Notes under the pieces: model-generated | Told to the model about the DNA's origin: nothing | The model's database searches: none | The model's input: only the letters and a program-made list of their open reading frames with translations | Translations under genes and position numbers: made by a program | Shown here: piece by piece, positions 45,283-53,643 of the stretch | Position numbering within the stretch: the first letter of the stretch is position 1 | Layout: the number at the start of each line of letters is the position of its first letter | Assembly: GCA_964219345.1 (NCBI GenBank) | Contig: CAXPPN010000016.1 | Coordinates: forward strand, 20,877 to 84,876 | From: UBA3537 sp964219345 | Lineage (GTDB): Bacteria; Bacteroidota; Bacteroidia; Flavobacteriales; Flavobacteriaceae | DNA length: 64,000 nt | Direction: 5' to 3'

Positions 45283-45290
45283 TACCTTTG
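45283..45290 (+). promoter_or_regulatory. Candidate -7 element of the alkaline phosphatase gene
   Basis: TACCTTTG matches TAnnTTTG and lies 16 nt before the ATG at 45307. No clear -33 TTG. The rest of the 256-bp region between the divergent genes shows nothing else recognisable. Confidence 0.45.
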
Positions 45291-45306
45291 AATACAATTA
45301 TAAGCC

Positions 45307-46428
45307 ATGAATAAATTTTTTTTCCTACTTCTTTTGGTGTTATTTTTATTTTCAGGTTGTGTCAATAAAAAATCATATAAATCAAACACCAAAGTCCCAA
45401 AAAATGTCATTCTTCTAATCAGTGATGGTACGGGATTATCTCAAATTTCTGCAGCGTATTATTATAAAAATTCTGAGGTTAATTATTCACGTTTTGAGCA
45501 CATTGGTCTTATTACAACACACTCCTCAAAAGAAGATATTACAGATTCTGCAGCAAGTGGAACTGCATTTTCAACTGGAGAAAAGACCTATAATGGTGGT
45601 ATTGGTATTTTAGAAGATTCTACAACTGTTGAGAATATTATAGAGATGGCTTCAAAAAAAGGTGTTAAAGCAGGAATAGTTGCGACATCGTCAATTACTC
45701 ATGCCACACCAGCAAGTTTTTATGCACACGTTGTAGATAGAGATTATGAGCAGAAAATTGCATTGCAACTTTCAAATTCTGAGATTGATTATTTTGCTGG
45801 AGGCGGAAAAAAATTCTTTAAAAATAGATTGGATAACAATAATCTATACGAAGTGCTAAAATCAAATGGATTTGGCATAGATACACTAGGATTAACCACA
45901 TTTGATGTGATAAAATCACATAAAAAACAAGGGTTTTTGCTTAGTGATGATGGTATGCAAAAAATGATTGAGGGCAGAGGAGACTTTTTGTCTAAAGCAA
46001 CATTATTGGGTATTGATTTTTTACATCAAAATAACACCCCATTTTTTTTAATGTCAGAAGGTTCACAAATTGATTGGGCTGGTCACGATAATGATACAGA
46101 CTATCTTATTTCAGAACTTATAGATTTTGACGAAACTATTGGGCGTGTATTAGATTTTGCTGAACAAGATGGTGAAACGTTGGTTATTGTAACTTCTGAT
46201 CACGAAACAGGAGGTTTTACCTTGGCTGGAGAAAATTATACTACAAAAGACGGAAATATATACAGTAGTTATACTACGTTAGATCCAAAATTTTCAACGG
46301 GTGGACACTCAGCAACTTTGATTCCAGTTTTTGCTTATGGTCCGGGTGCAGAACTATTTTCTGGTATTTATGATAATACGGATATTTTTCATAAAATTAT
46401 AAAACTTACAGAATGGAATAAAAGATAA
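45307..46428 (+). CDS. Alkaline phosphatase (lipoprotein)
   Basis: A 373-residue exported phosphomonoesterase of the PhoA superfamily. The lipobox is FLFSGC (C18). The nucleophile Ser is S81 in DITDSAASGTAFSTG, matching the DSAASATA motif of PhoA; metal ligands are D40 (LLISDGTG), the QIDWAGHDND block, SDHETGGF and GGHSA. It is shorter than E. coli PhoA (about 470) and lipid-anchored, probably in the outer membrane or periplasm, where it releases phosphate from organic esters. The gene is followed by the BNR T9SS gene 44 nt later on the same strand. Confidence 0.93.
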   Translation: MNKFFFLLLLVLFLFSGCVNKKSYKSNTKVPKNVILLISDGTGLSQISAAYYYKNSEVNYSRFEHIGLITTHSSKEDITDSAASGTAFSTGEKTYNGGIGILEDSTTVENIIEMASKKGVKAGIVATSSITHATPASFYAHVVDRDYEQKIALQLSNSEIDYFAGGGKKFFKNRLDNNNLYEVLKSNGFGIDTLGLTTFDVIKSHKKQGFLLSDDGMQKMIEGRGDFLSKATLLGIDFLHQNNTPFFLMSEGSQIDWAGHDNDTDYLISELIDFDETIGRVLDFAEQDGETLVIVTSDHETGGFTLAGENYTTKDGNIYSSYTTLDPKFSTGGHSATLIPVFAYGPGAELFSGIYDNTDIFHKIIKLTEWNKR

Positions 46429-46472
46429 TATTTATCTTGAATTAATTTAATTTTTTAACCAATTTAATTTAA

Positions 46473-49448
46473 ATGAAAGCAATACTACAAATTGTTGTCT
46501 GCCTAATGTTTTTTTTGGGAAGAAGTCAAGATTATAAAAAAATGATTAGCTCTGAGAGCTATACAGTTCAAGAAATCCAAAATGCAGCAGAATTATATTT
46601 TGCATCTTCGGACAAAGGGAGAGGTACAGGCTATAAAAGCTACAAGCGTTGGGAATATAACGCCCTTCGTATGCAAGACGAAAGTGGATTTTTAAAAAGT
46701 CCAGATTACTACAACAATACCCTTGAGAGCTATAATGCTGAACGCAATCTTTTACAGCAAAATAGTAGGATGAGCTCAGTTGCGAGTTGGGAAGATTTGG
46801 GCCCTACCAATTGGAATCAAACCAGCGGATGGAATCCAGGGGTTGGAAGAATTACCAGCATAGCCTTTGAAGAAAATAACGACAATCACATTATAGTAGG
46901 ATCACAAACGGGTGGTGTTTGGAAGTCCACAGATGGCGGTAGTACATGGTCTGTCCTTACGGATAATTTATCGAATATTGTTGTTTACTCACTAGCGATT
47001 GATCCAACAAATGCAAACAATTATTTTTGGGGAACAAGTTCAGGAATTATTTTTAAATCTATAGATAGTGGTGCGACTTGGAATCAACTTGCTGACATTG
47101 GGGGAGGAGATGTCAATAAAATTTTAATTGACCCTACAGATACCAACAAAATGTACTGCTCGGCACAATATGGAGGTATTTTTAAATCTACTGATGCAGG
47201 AGTTAGTTGGTCTCGAATTCATTCAGAGGCTAACACAGGTTTTGATATAGAATTTAAACCAGGTGATTACAATACTGTTTATGCTAGTGGTAATTCGTTT
47301 TTCAAGTCTACTGACGGTGGAAATATTTTTCAAATAATACAATCCGATAATTCTCTAGCGTCGTGGACACAAGATTATGTTTCAGGGAATACAGATTGGA
47401 TTAAAGCTACTGCAAATCAAAATAATTCGGTTTCTGCTCAAAGTGGTAATTATTTAGCCATTTTTTATCAACCAGATTTTTCTGGTCCTATTACAAAATT
47501 AATTTCACCGCAATTAGATCTTAGCGGCAGTACTCTACCTAAACTAAAATTTTCGTATTCCAGTGTGAATTGGGAGGGAGATATTGACGAACTTAAAATA
47601 TTGTACAAAACTGGGATCAATGAAAACTGGATAGAACTTGTTCATTATACCGCTGAATCTGTTTCTTGGCAAGATGTTGAAATTAGTTTACCTAGTCCAA
47701 CATCAGATTATTATGTTGCTTTTGAGGGAAAGTCAAACTATGGAAGAGGTTTAACACTAGACGATGTCTCAGTTGAGGATTTTAGCTTAGGAGTAGTTTT
47801 TTCAGATAATTTTGATCAGGGCCCAAATGTAAATAATTTTAGCACAGGAGCAAAAATGATTGGTGTTTCAGAGGATGATCCAAATGTGGTTTATCTATTA
47901 GAAGAATCTTCTGGGAAATTTGGTGGATTTTACAAATCAATAGATGGTGGGGATAATTTTATTAAATTGGATCATACAGGGAAAAACTATTTTGGATACA
48001 GCTCTACGGCCAGTGATGATAGAGGTCAAGCACCTAGAGATATGGATGTCATTGTAAATCCTAATGATGCAAATGATGTTCATATTGCAGGAATTCTATC
48101 GTGGCGTTCAACAGATGGAGGTGCAAATTTTAATATTACTTCTCAATGGGTACCCCAAAATGCTGCTAATCAAAATATTGGATATTGCCATGCCGATATT
48201 GATATTATGATTTATAGAAATAATAAGATTTTTGTTGGTAGCGATGGCGGTATATTTGTAGCTAATGACCCCTTAAATGTAAGTAGTACCTATTATACGG
48301 ATTTGTCTTCAGGTCTAGGAATACGTCAATTTTATAAAATAGGCATTAGTCAAACCAATCCAGTTATTGTTTCTGGTGGGTCTCAAGACAATGGAACATC
48401 ATTGTATAGAGCCGATACACAATGGTATGATTGGTTGGGTGCTGATGGAATGGAAACTTTTGTGGATCATTCAGATTCATATATACTTTATGGCACATCA
48501 CAACTTGGTAGTTTGTATAAGTCCACTAATCAAGGGGACTCATACCAAGGTATTGGTTTTGGACAATCGGGAAATTGGGTAACACCTTTTGAGCAAGATC
48601 CTATTGCCCTTAACACAATATATACGGGCTACAGTCAGGTTTACAAATCAATAGATGGTGGGAGTAACTGGAATTCTGTTTCACAAGATTTTGGTACAAA
48701 TTTAAACCATTTAAAAATTGCTCAATCCAATAATCAAATAATGTATGCTGCCTATGGAGGTCTTCTTTATCGAACAACAGATGGCGGTTTAACCTTATGG
48801 CAACAGCTCACTAGTTTTTCAGGAAGTATAAATTCAATTGCTATTCATCCTACAAATCCCAACAAAATTGCGGTAGCCACAACTTCATCATCGAAAGTAT
48901 ATACTTCCAGCGATGGTGGAAATACATGGGTAACTGCACTTTATGATTTACCAGATTTTAGTGCTTTAGCATTGGTTTGGGATACAACATTTGGAGAGGA
49001 TGTATTGTATCTGGGAATGAATTACGGTGTTTATTATCTTCTTGAAAATACCACTTCTTGGGAGCCGTATAGTACTGCTCTACCTAATGTCATTGTAAAC
49101 GAACTTGAAGTTAATACTGCAGATGATAAACTTTATGCAGGAACTTATGGGCGTGGGCTTTGGCGCGTCAATTTATTTAATCCTTCAACAGCTGGACTTA
49201 ATGATTTTAGTGCAGATAGTTTTACTCTATTTCCAAATCCAACAAATGGAATATTTACCATAAAATGGAATACTAGTGAATTGGTTACTATTAAAATTTT
49301 TGATGTTTTAGGTAAACTTGTTTTTTATGAAAAAGATAGAAATTTAAGATTAAACCCTAATATTGAATTAAATTCCTCAAAAGGAATGTATTATGTAAGA
49401 TTAAATACAAATAACAAAGCAATTACTAAAAAACTTATTTTGAAATAA
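46473..49448 (+). CDS. Secreted BNR/Asp-box repeat protein with T9SS sorting domain
   Basis: A 991-residue exported protein. A signal peptide (MKAILQIVVCLMFFLGRSQ) is followed by a propeller-like region with about ten Asp-box repeats of the type STDGGSTW (for example KSTDGGSTWSVL, KSIDSGATWNQL, TSSDGGNTWVTAL), as in sialidases and VPS10/WD40-like glycosidases. A lectin-like insert (about 300-440) interrupts the repeats. The last 80 residues are a T9SS type A domain (SFTLFPNPTNGIFTIKW, KKLILK). It is likely a secreted or cell-surface binding protein or hydrolase; catalytic residues are not clear. Confidence 0.9.
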   Translation: MKAILQIVVCLMFFLGRSQDYKKMISSESYTVQEIQNAAELYFASSDKGRGTGYKSYKRWEYNALRMQDESGFLKSPDYYNNTLESYNAERNLLQQNSRMSSVASWEDLGPTNWNQTSGWNPGVGRITSIAFEENNDNHIIVGSQTGGVWKSTDGGSTWSVLTDNLSNIVVYSLAIDPTNANNYFWGTSSGIIFKSIDSGATWNQLADIGGGDVNKILIDPTDTNKMYCSAQYGGIFKSTDAGVSWSRIHSEANTGFDIEFKPGDYNTVYASGNSFFKSTDGGNIFQIIQSDNSLASWTQDYVSGNTDWIKATANQNNSVSAQSGNYLAIFYQPDFSGPITKLISPQLDLSGSTLPKLKFSYSSVNWEGDIDELKILYKTGINENWIELVHYTAESVSWQDVEISLPSPTSDYYVAFEGKSNYGRGLTLDDVSVEDFSLGVVFSDNFDQGPNVNNFSTGAKMIGVSEDDPNVVYLLEESSGKFGGFYKSIDGGDNFIKLDHTGKNYFGYSSTASDDRGQAPRDMDVIVNPNDANDVHIAGILSWRSTDGGANFNITSQWVPQNAANQNIGYCHADIDIMIYRNNKIFVGSDGGIFVANDPLNVSSTYYTDLSSGLGIRQFYKIGISQTNPVIVSGGSQDNGTSLYRADTQWYDWLGADGMETFVDHSDSYILYGTSQLGSLYKSTNQGDSYQGIGFGQSGNWVTPFEQDPIALNTIYTGYSQVYKSIDGGSNWNSVSQDFGTNLNHLKIAQSNNQIMYAAYGGLLYRTTDGGLTLWQQLTSFSGSINSIAIHPTNPNKIAVATTSSSKVYTSSDGGNTWVTALYDLPDFSALALVWDTTFGEDVLYLGMNYGVYYLLENTTSWEPYSTALPNVIVNELEVNTADDKLYAGTYGRGLWRVNLFNPSTAGLNDFSADSFTLFPNPTNGIFTIKWNTSELVTIKIFDVLGKLVFYEKDRNLRLNPNIELNSSKGMYYVRLNTNNKAITKKLILK

Positions 49449-49461
49449 TGTTGTTTCCATT

Positions 49462-49495
49462 AAAAAAGCCCAACACATAGCGTTGGGCTTTTTTA
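49462..49495. terminator. Bidirectional intrinsic terminator
   Basis: AAAAAAGCCCAAC (49462-49474) pairs with GTTGGGCTTTTTT (49482-49494) around a 7-nt loop. It lies between the converging BNR gene and the acidic lipoprotein gene. Confidence 0.9.
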
Positions 49496-49513
49496 TTCAA
49501 ATAATTCAAAAAT

Positions 49514-50107
49514 TTACGGTTCAATAGTCACCGAAAAAGTTTCAGTTATATCCGTTTCACCTCCTGCATTTGTAATGTCACCATTACTAACACCAGCCGC
49601 TGATTTGTTGGGCTCATGACGTAGTGTAAATGTAAGATCGCCAGAACTTGCTGCATTGGCTTCTAGTGTAAAATCGACACCAATAGGGTTTCCGTCTCCG
49701 TCCTCATCTTCGTAAATTGTAGTTACATCTAGACTACTACTTGCAGTATAGAAAAACTGGTGTTCCTCAGCCTCTTCTTGAACCTCTTCTGTAATGTCTT
49801 CAGCAGGATCCTCACTCTCGTTTAATAGCTCTATAGAACCTTCATAAGATGTTCCAACAGTTAAACTAACTTCGTTACCAGTAACTCCATTAACGGTAAT
49901 TACTGGTTCATTTCCACCATCACCGTCCATATCAACAGTTTTAAGAATGATGTCTGATCCTCCACCAACTGGAGATAGAGTTACTGTCATTGTTGTAATT
50001 AATTCTTCCTCATTTACAGGCTCTGGAGTTGTGTCATCATCATCAGAACATCCTGTAAAAATTAAGGCTAGGATTAAAAGTGGGATTAAAAAGATTGATT
50101 TTTTCAT
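49514..50107 (-). CDS. Acidic exported lipoprotein linked to a TonB receptor
   Basis: A 197-residue lipoprotein. The signal KKSIFLIPLLILALIFTGC is followed by a run of Asp (SDDDDTTPEP). The mature protein is strongly acidic, with DMDGDGGNEP, EDEDGDGNPIGV and a Glu cluster (EVQEEAEEHQ), and has the beta-rich pattern of a single sandwich domain. I recall such proteins being named type 1 periplasmic binding fold superfamily in flavobacterial genomes, but the fold is not clear to me. It follows the TonB-dependent receptor gene by 18 nt and so probably captures or hands over the same ligand, perhaps a metal ion. The function is inferred from context only. Confidence 0.75.
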   Translation of the reverse strand: MKKSIFLIPLLILALIFTGCSDDDDTTPEPVNEEELITTMTVTLSPVGGGSDIILKTVDMDGDGGNEPVITVNGVTGNEVSLTVGTSYEGSIELLNESEDPAEDITEEVQEEAEEHQFFYTASSSLDVTTIYEDEDGDGNPIGVDFTLEANAASSGDLTFTLRHEPNKSAAGVSNGDITNAGGETDITETFSVTIEP

Positions 50108-50125
50108 TGTTTTTGTATTTAATAA

Positions 50126-52531
50126 TTAATATTTAAATTTTAGATTTAATAAAAAATTTCTACCTAAATCATCGGCATAAAAGCGCTGAAGATTTAAGTA
50201 GTTTCTGTAGGAAGTATTTAAAATATTTGTAATTCCTAATCCTACGGTTAGGAGTGACGTTTTGGTAATTTCGAAATCTATACTAGAATTAAAATTTAGC
50301 AAATGATAAGCGCTTGGTGTTGAGCTTATATCCAAAAGTTCTGTAGTTTCTGTTTCTGGAACATATACCTCAAAATTATTATCGGGGTATTCATTTTGTG
50401 CAAAAACATATTCGCTTTGTAGCGCGAGTTTTAAATTGTGAAATTTTGGATGTTCAAATGAAATTTCATTTTTAGTAGAGATTGGAGGCATGCTAATTAA
50501 TGGTAAATCTTTACTACGATCATAACCTTTAACAATGGATAATTGATGTGTAAAATTTAGTTTATCTGTAAATTTATAAGCGGCATCAATATCAACTCCA
50601 AGTAATTGAGCATTAGTTTGTCTATATTCCCAAACCTGAAAATTTCCACGAATTGTTTCTAAAACTTTTGTGGGTTCAATGATTATAAAATCAGAAATTG
50701 TATTTACATATGGATTTATTGAAAAACTAAATGTATCATGATCGCGTTGAAATGTAACAGATACTTTGTGTCCCACTTCAGAATTAAAACTCAAATCACC
50801 TAGCTCTATTCGAGCGCCAGAGTGGTGTAGGCCTTCACTAAAAAGCTCGGAAGGATTTGGTGCACGTGAGGCTAAAGCATAATTTAAAAATAGTTGGTAG
50901 TTGTCCTTAAAAGTATATTTCAAACCTGCTGTAGCGGAGGCGTTATGGAATTTTAAATTCGGATTCGCCAATACTTGCGTACCAAGATCTTCAATGACAA
51001 TATGTGGATATAAAACATCATAATTTCGATCTTCCCAAAAAGACGTTCGGTAGAATTTATAAGCATCTAAATGAGTATAATCAAATCGAGCACCTGCTTC
51101 TACTAACCATCGATCATCTAGAGTAAAATTTCCTAAAAGATAAATACCTAATTCGTATTTATCATAATCGGGAATTAGCCTACGTACACCTGTATTTGGA
51201 TTCGCAAAATTATTTTGATAGCGTGCCATTAAACCTGATTTTAAGTCCAATTTATGTTCAAAATCATTTTCATAATCAAGTAGTAGCGTATGCGTTTTGA
51301 GTTTTAAATCCATAGCAGCTTTATCTCTGTCATCTCCTCTTCTGATGTCAAATTCAAGCCGATTGTTTTGTTGATAATCATACTGTAAACTCAATATGCC
51401 AAAATTTTCAAAAGTTTTAAACCCTTTTATTCTCGCCAGTTGATGTTTAACATTTTGTCGTGGTGCTTCAATATTATAAGTAAAATCATTAATAATTAAT
51501 GGTGTATTACTTTCAAATGCACGAACTTGATCGGCAGCACCATGTAAGTGAGAAGCCCGCAAAATGCCAATTTTGTTGCTAAAAAATGAAAAATATCCTT
51601 CAAATCCATAATTGAATTTATTAAGACCAAGATGCAATGATGCATTTTGTTCAATCAGTCCTGTGTTACTTAAAATATAATCTGCGGCTTCAAAATCTCC
51701 AAAGCGTTTTACTGTACCTTGAGCTGTACTAAACCAGCCACTAGAATAGCTTTTAGTCAAATTTGAAGTTAATATTCCGCCTCTTCCATTGGAAGCTACT
51801 GAAGTCATGGTCTTGCCATATAAACTGTCTTTTACAGGCACTTTTAGGGCCTCTGCAATTATTACGCCACCCATGGCGTCTCCACCATATTGTAGCGCGC
51901 TGGCACTTTTTATGAGTGTTAGTCTGCCCACTGAGTTGATATCAATATTTGGTGCATGTTCTGCTCCCCATTCTTGGTCTTGCATTCTTACGCCATTATT
52001 CACCATAATAATGCGGCTACTATGCAAACCATTCACAATGGGTTTTACAATCCCATTTCCTTTATTTAATGAAGATACACCACTTAAACTGTTGAGCGCA
52101 TCGCCTAAAGCACCAGTACTGTAGCGTTCTAGTGTTTCTTTTGAAACATTATTTTCAAGTGTAGTATTGGTGTTATTTTCGTAAGCCTTTCCTTCCAAAA
52201 TAATCTCATTGAGTTCTTCTAAATGATGCTCTAGCTTAAAATCTCTTTGAGTGTCTTCTGATATTTTAACATAAAATGTTTTTGTCTCACAAGACGAATG
52301 CAAAATTTTAATACTATATGTTGTGTTTTCGCATAAGTTTAAAATTGTATAATCACCATCAAGAGAGGTTTGAGTCATCGATTCAGTTTCAGCCACAACA
52401 AGGGTAGCTCCAGATAAAACGGAGCTATCATGTAAGTCTAAAACCTTACCCGATAGGGTGTATTTACAATTTTGAGATATAGCTAAATAACTGCATACCA
52501 GCAAGATAGCTAAAGCATAGTTGCGCATCAT
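50126..52531 (-). CDS. TonB-dependent outer-membrane receptor
   Basis: An 801-residue receptor. After a signal peptide (YALAILLVCSYLAISQ) comes a carboxypeptidase-regulatory-like domain (about 23-105, YTLSGKVLDLHDSSVLSGATL), then the plug (about 115-225: STGALGDALNSLSGVS, NGLHSSRIIMVNNGVRMQDQEWGAEHAP, ALQYGGDAMGGVI). The rest is the 22-strand barrel, ending in the aromatic LLNLKFKY. The plug wording resembles ZnuD- and copper-type receptors rather than SusC. It lies between a His/Cys-rich small protein gene (35 nt upstream) and an acidic lipoprotein gene, so a metal such as zinc or copper is a likely cargo. No SusD is present. Confidence 0.9.
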   Translation of the reverse strand: MMRNYALAILLVCSYLAISQNCKYTLSGKVLDLHDSSVLSGATLVVAETESMTQTSLDGDYTILNLCENTTYSIKILHSSCETKTFYVKISEDTQRDFKLEHHLEELNEIILEGKAYENNTNTTLENNVSKETLERYSTGALGDALNSLSGVSSLNKGNGIVKPIVNGLHSSRIIMVNNGVRMQDQEWGAEHAPNIDINSVGRLTLIKSASALQYGGDAMGGVIIAEALKVPVKDSLYGKTMTSVASNGRGGILTSNLTKSYSSGWFSTAQGTVKRFGDFEAADYILSNTGLIEQNASLHLGLNKFNYGFEGYFSFFSNKIGILRASHLHGAADQVRAFESNTPLIINDFTYNIEAPRQNVKHQLARIKGFKTFENFGILSLQYDYQQNNRLEFDIRRGDDRDKAAMDLKLKTHTLLLDYENDFEHKLDLKSGLMARYQNNFANPNTGVRRLIPDYDKYELGIYLLGNFTLDDRWLVEAGARFDYTHLDAYKFYRTSFWEDRNYDVLYPHIVIEDLGTQVLANPNLKFHNASATAGLKYTFKDNYQLFLNYALASRAPNPSELFSEGLHHSGARIELGDLSFNSEVGHKVSVTFQRDHDTFSFSINPYVNTISDFIIIEPTKVLETIRGNFQVWEYRQTNAQLLGVDIDAAYKFTDKLNFTHQLSIVKGYDRSKDLPLISMPPISTKNEISFEHPKFHNLKLALQSEYVFAQNEYPDNNFEVYVPETETTELLDISSTPSAYHLLNFNSSIDFEITKTSLLTVGLGITNILNTSYRNYLNLQRFYADDLGRNFLLNLKFKY

Positions 52532-52566
52532 ATTTCTTCATTAACTTAAAAAAAGGGGAGTGGGTG

Positions 52567-52896
52567 TTATGAAAAAATAGGAGGTGCGCGAAGCTGTTTA
52601 TGAGTTATGTTAAAAGAGCGAAATTTTAAAGAGGTAAAGATTATATTGACCTCTTCATAAATTTCTATTGTTTGTAGTTCATTATCAATATTGATATCAT
52701 AATTGAATGATAACAAATTAAAGTCACAAACATCACAATTGGATATAGATTGATGAATGTGTGATTTGTTTTCTGAACATTCTATATGATGATGTTCACT
52801 AAAGTGATGAAGGAAGTTAAAAACAGTTGGAAATATCAAAACAACAAACAATAAATTTGCTGTTACTTTTTTTCTGATATTCACTTTGTTTTTCAT
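52567..52896 (-). CDS. Small His/Cys-rich membrane-anchored or exported protein
   Basis: A 109-residue protein with one N-terminal hydrophobic segment (ANLLFVVLIFPTVFNFL). Immediately after it comes a His/Cys-rich stretch: H30, H31, H35-H37, C40, H46, H48, C54 and C57 (HHFSEHHHIEC, HIHQ, CDVCDF). The protein ends LRAPPIFS; an R-x-PP ending with His-rich and CxxC parts recalls DUF2946-like proteins found next to metal receptors. It is the first gene of the unit with the TonB receptor. A likely role is binding or sensing zinc or copper; no enzyme motif is seen. Confidence 0.75.
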   Translation of the reverse strand: MKNKVNIRKKVTANLLFVVLIFPTVFNFLHHFSEHHHIECSENKSHIHQSISNCDVCDFNLLSFNYDINIDNELQTIEIYEEVNIIFTSLKFRSFNITHKQLRAPPIFS

Positions 52897-52916
52897 TATT
52901 TATCTTGGGATTGTGA

Positions 52917-52924
52917 CAAATTTA
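52917..52924 (-). promoter_or_regulatory. Candidate -7 element of the metal-uptake unit
   Basis: On the minus strand this reads TAAATTTG, matching TAnnTTTG, 20 nt before the small His-rich gene. It may drive the three-gene unit. No -33 element is clear. Confidence 0.35.
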
Positions 52925-53003
52925 TAAAAAATAATTTACCATATATATTTTAGGTCATAAAAAAACATTAAATTTATTTTATAATATAAATTGAAAATCA
53001 CTT

Positions 53004-53531
53004 TTGAAAAACCTCATTTTTCTTTTTGTTTTTTTAATTTTTACTTGCTCAGGTGGGGAAGATGCCAATGCTCAAAACCACGATGACATATTTACGATTT
53101 ATTTGGTAAGACATTCAGAAAAAGATTTAGAATCCAGTAATTCTTCAAATCCACCACTCTCTGAATGCGGTCAGATAAGGTCGGAGAACCTAAGACGTTT
53201 TTTCAAGGATGTGCCTCTAGAAGTCATTTACAGTACAGACTATATTAGAACCACAACTACTGCAATGCCAACAGCTACAGCCAAAGAATTAGGAATTGAG
53301 AATTACAATGCAGAGCATCTTAAAGAATTTTCAGAATTATTATTAGACCGTAAGCAAAACGTACTTGTTGTTGGACATAGCAATACGACTGGAGTTTTGG
53401 CAGGTTTTTTAATCAATGAAAATTTAGATGCTTACGATTCAGGTATTTATGATCGTATTTATCAAATTGTAATTTACAATGACAAAGCCCGACTCCATTT
53501 ATTACACATGCCTTTAGATTGTATTGATTGA
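53004..53531 (+). CDS. Exported histidine-phosphatase-superfamily protein (SixA/PGM fold)
   Basis: A 175-residue exported protein. The start is TTG at 53004, giving MKNLIFLFVFLIFTC, probably a lipoprotein signal (C15), though Ser/Gly is more usual than Thr before the Cys. The RHG-type motif is LVRHSEKD (R36, H37), followed by R82 in YSTDYIRTTTTA and H125 in VVGHSNTTG, the full catalytic set of the histidine phosphatase superfamily. The length is close to SixA, the phosphohistidine phosphatase. It sits 112 bp upstream of the 1456-residue protein with a phosphohistidine-like swivel domain, on the same strand. Substrate unknown. Confidence 0.88.
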   Translation: MKNLIFLFVFLIFTCSGGEDANAQNHDDIFTIYLVRHSEKDLESSNSSNPPLSECGQIRSENLRRFFKDVPLEVIYSTDYIRTTTTAMPTATAKELGIENYNAEHLKEFSELLLDRKQNVLVVGHSNTTGVLAGFLINENLDAYDSGIYDRIYQIVIYNDKARLHLLHMPLDCID

Positions 53532-53643
53532 TTTACATAGTTATTTACATCAGTTGGTAATAAATTTTATTTGAAAACACGGAAATAAGACGCTTAACAT
53601 TTGTATATTAGGGAGATAGAAACCAATTTAATATGCATTTTTA

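Noticed and set aside
45051..45306. Possible small RNA or gene between the type B protein and alkaline phosphatase genes
   Set aside because: No stable hairpin, start codon with coding bias or family match; only the candidate -7 box at 45283 was kept.
46900..48940. Repeated DNA in the BNR gene taken as a tandem-repeat array or CRISPR
   Set aside because: The repeats are imperfect, irregularly spaced and code for Asp-box motifs; there are no spacers or cas genes.
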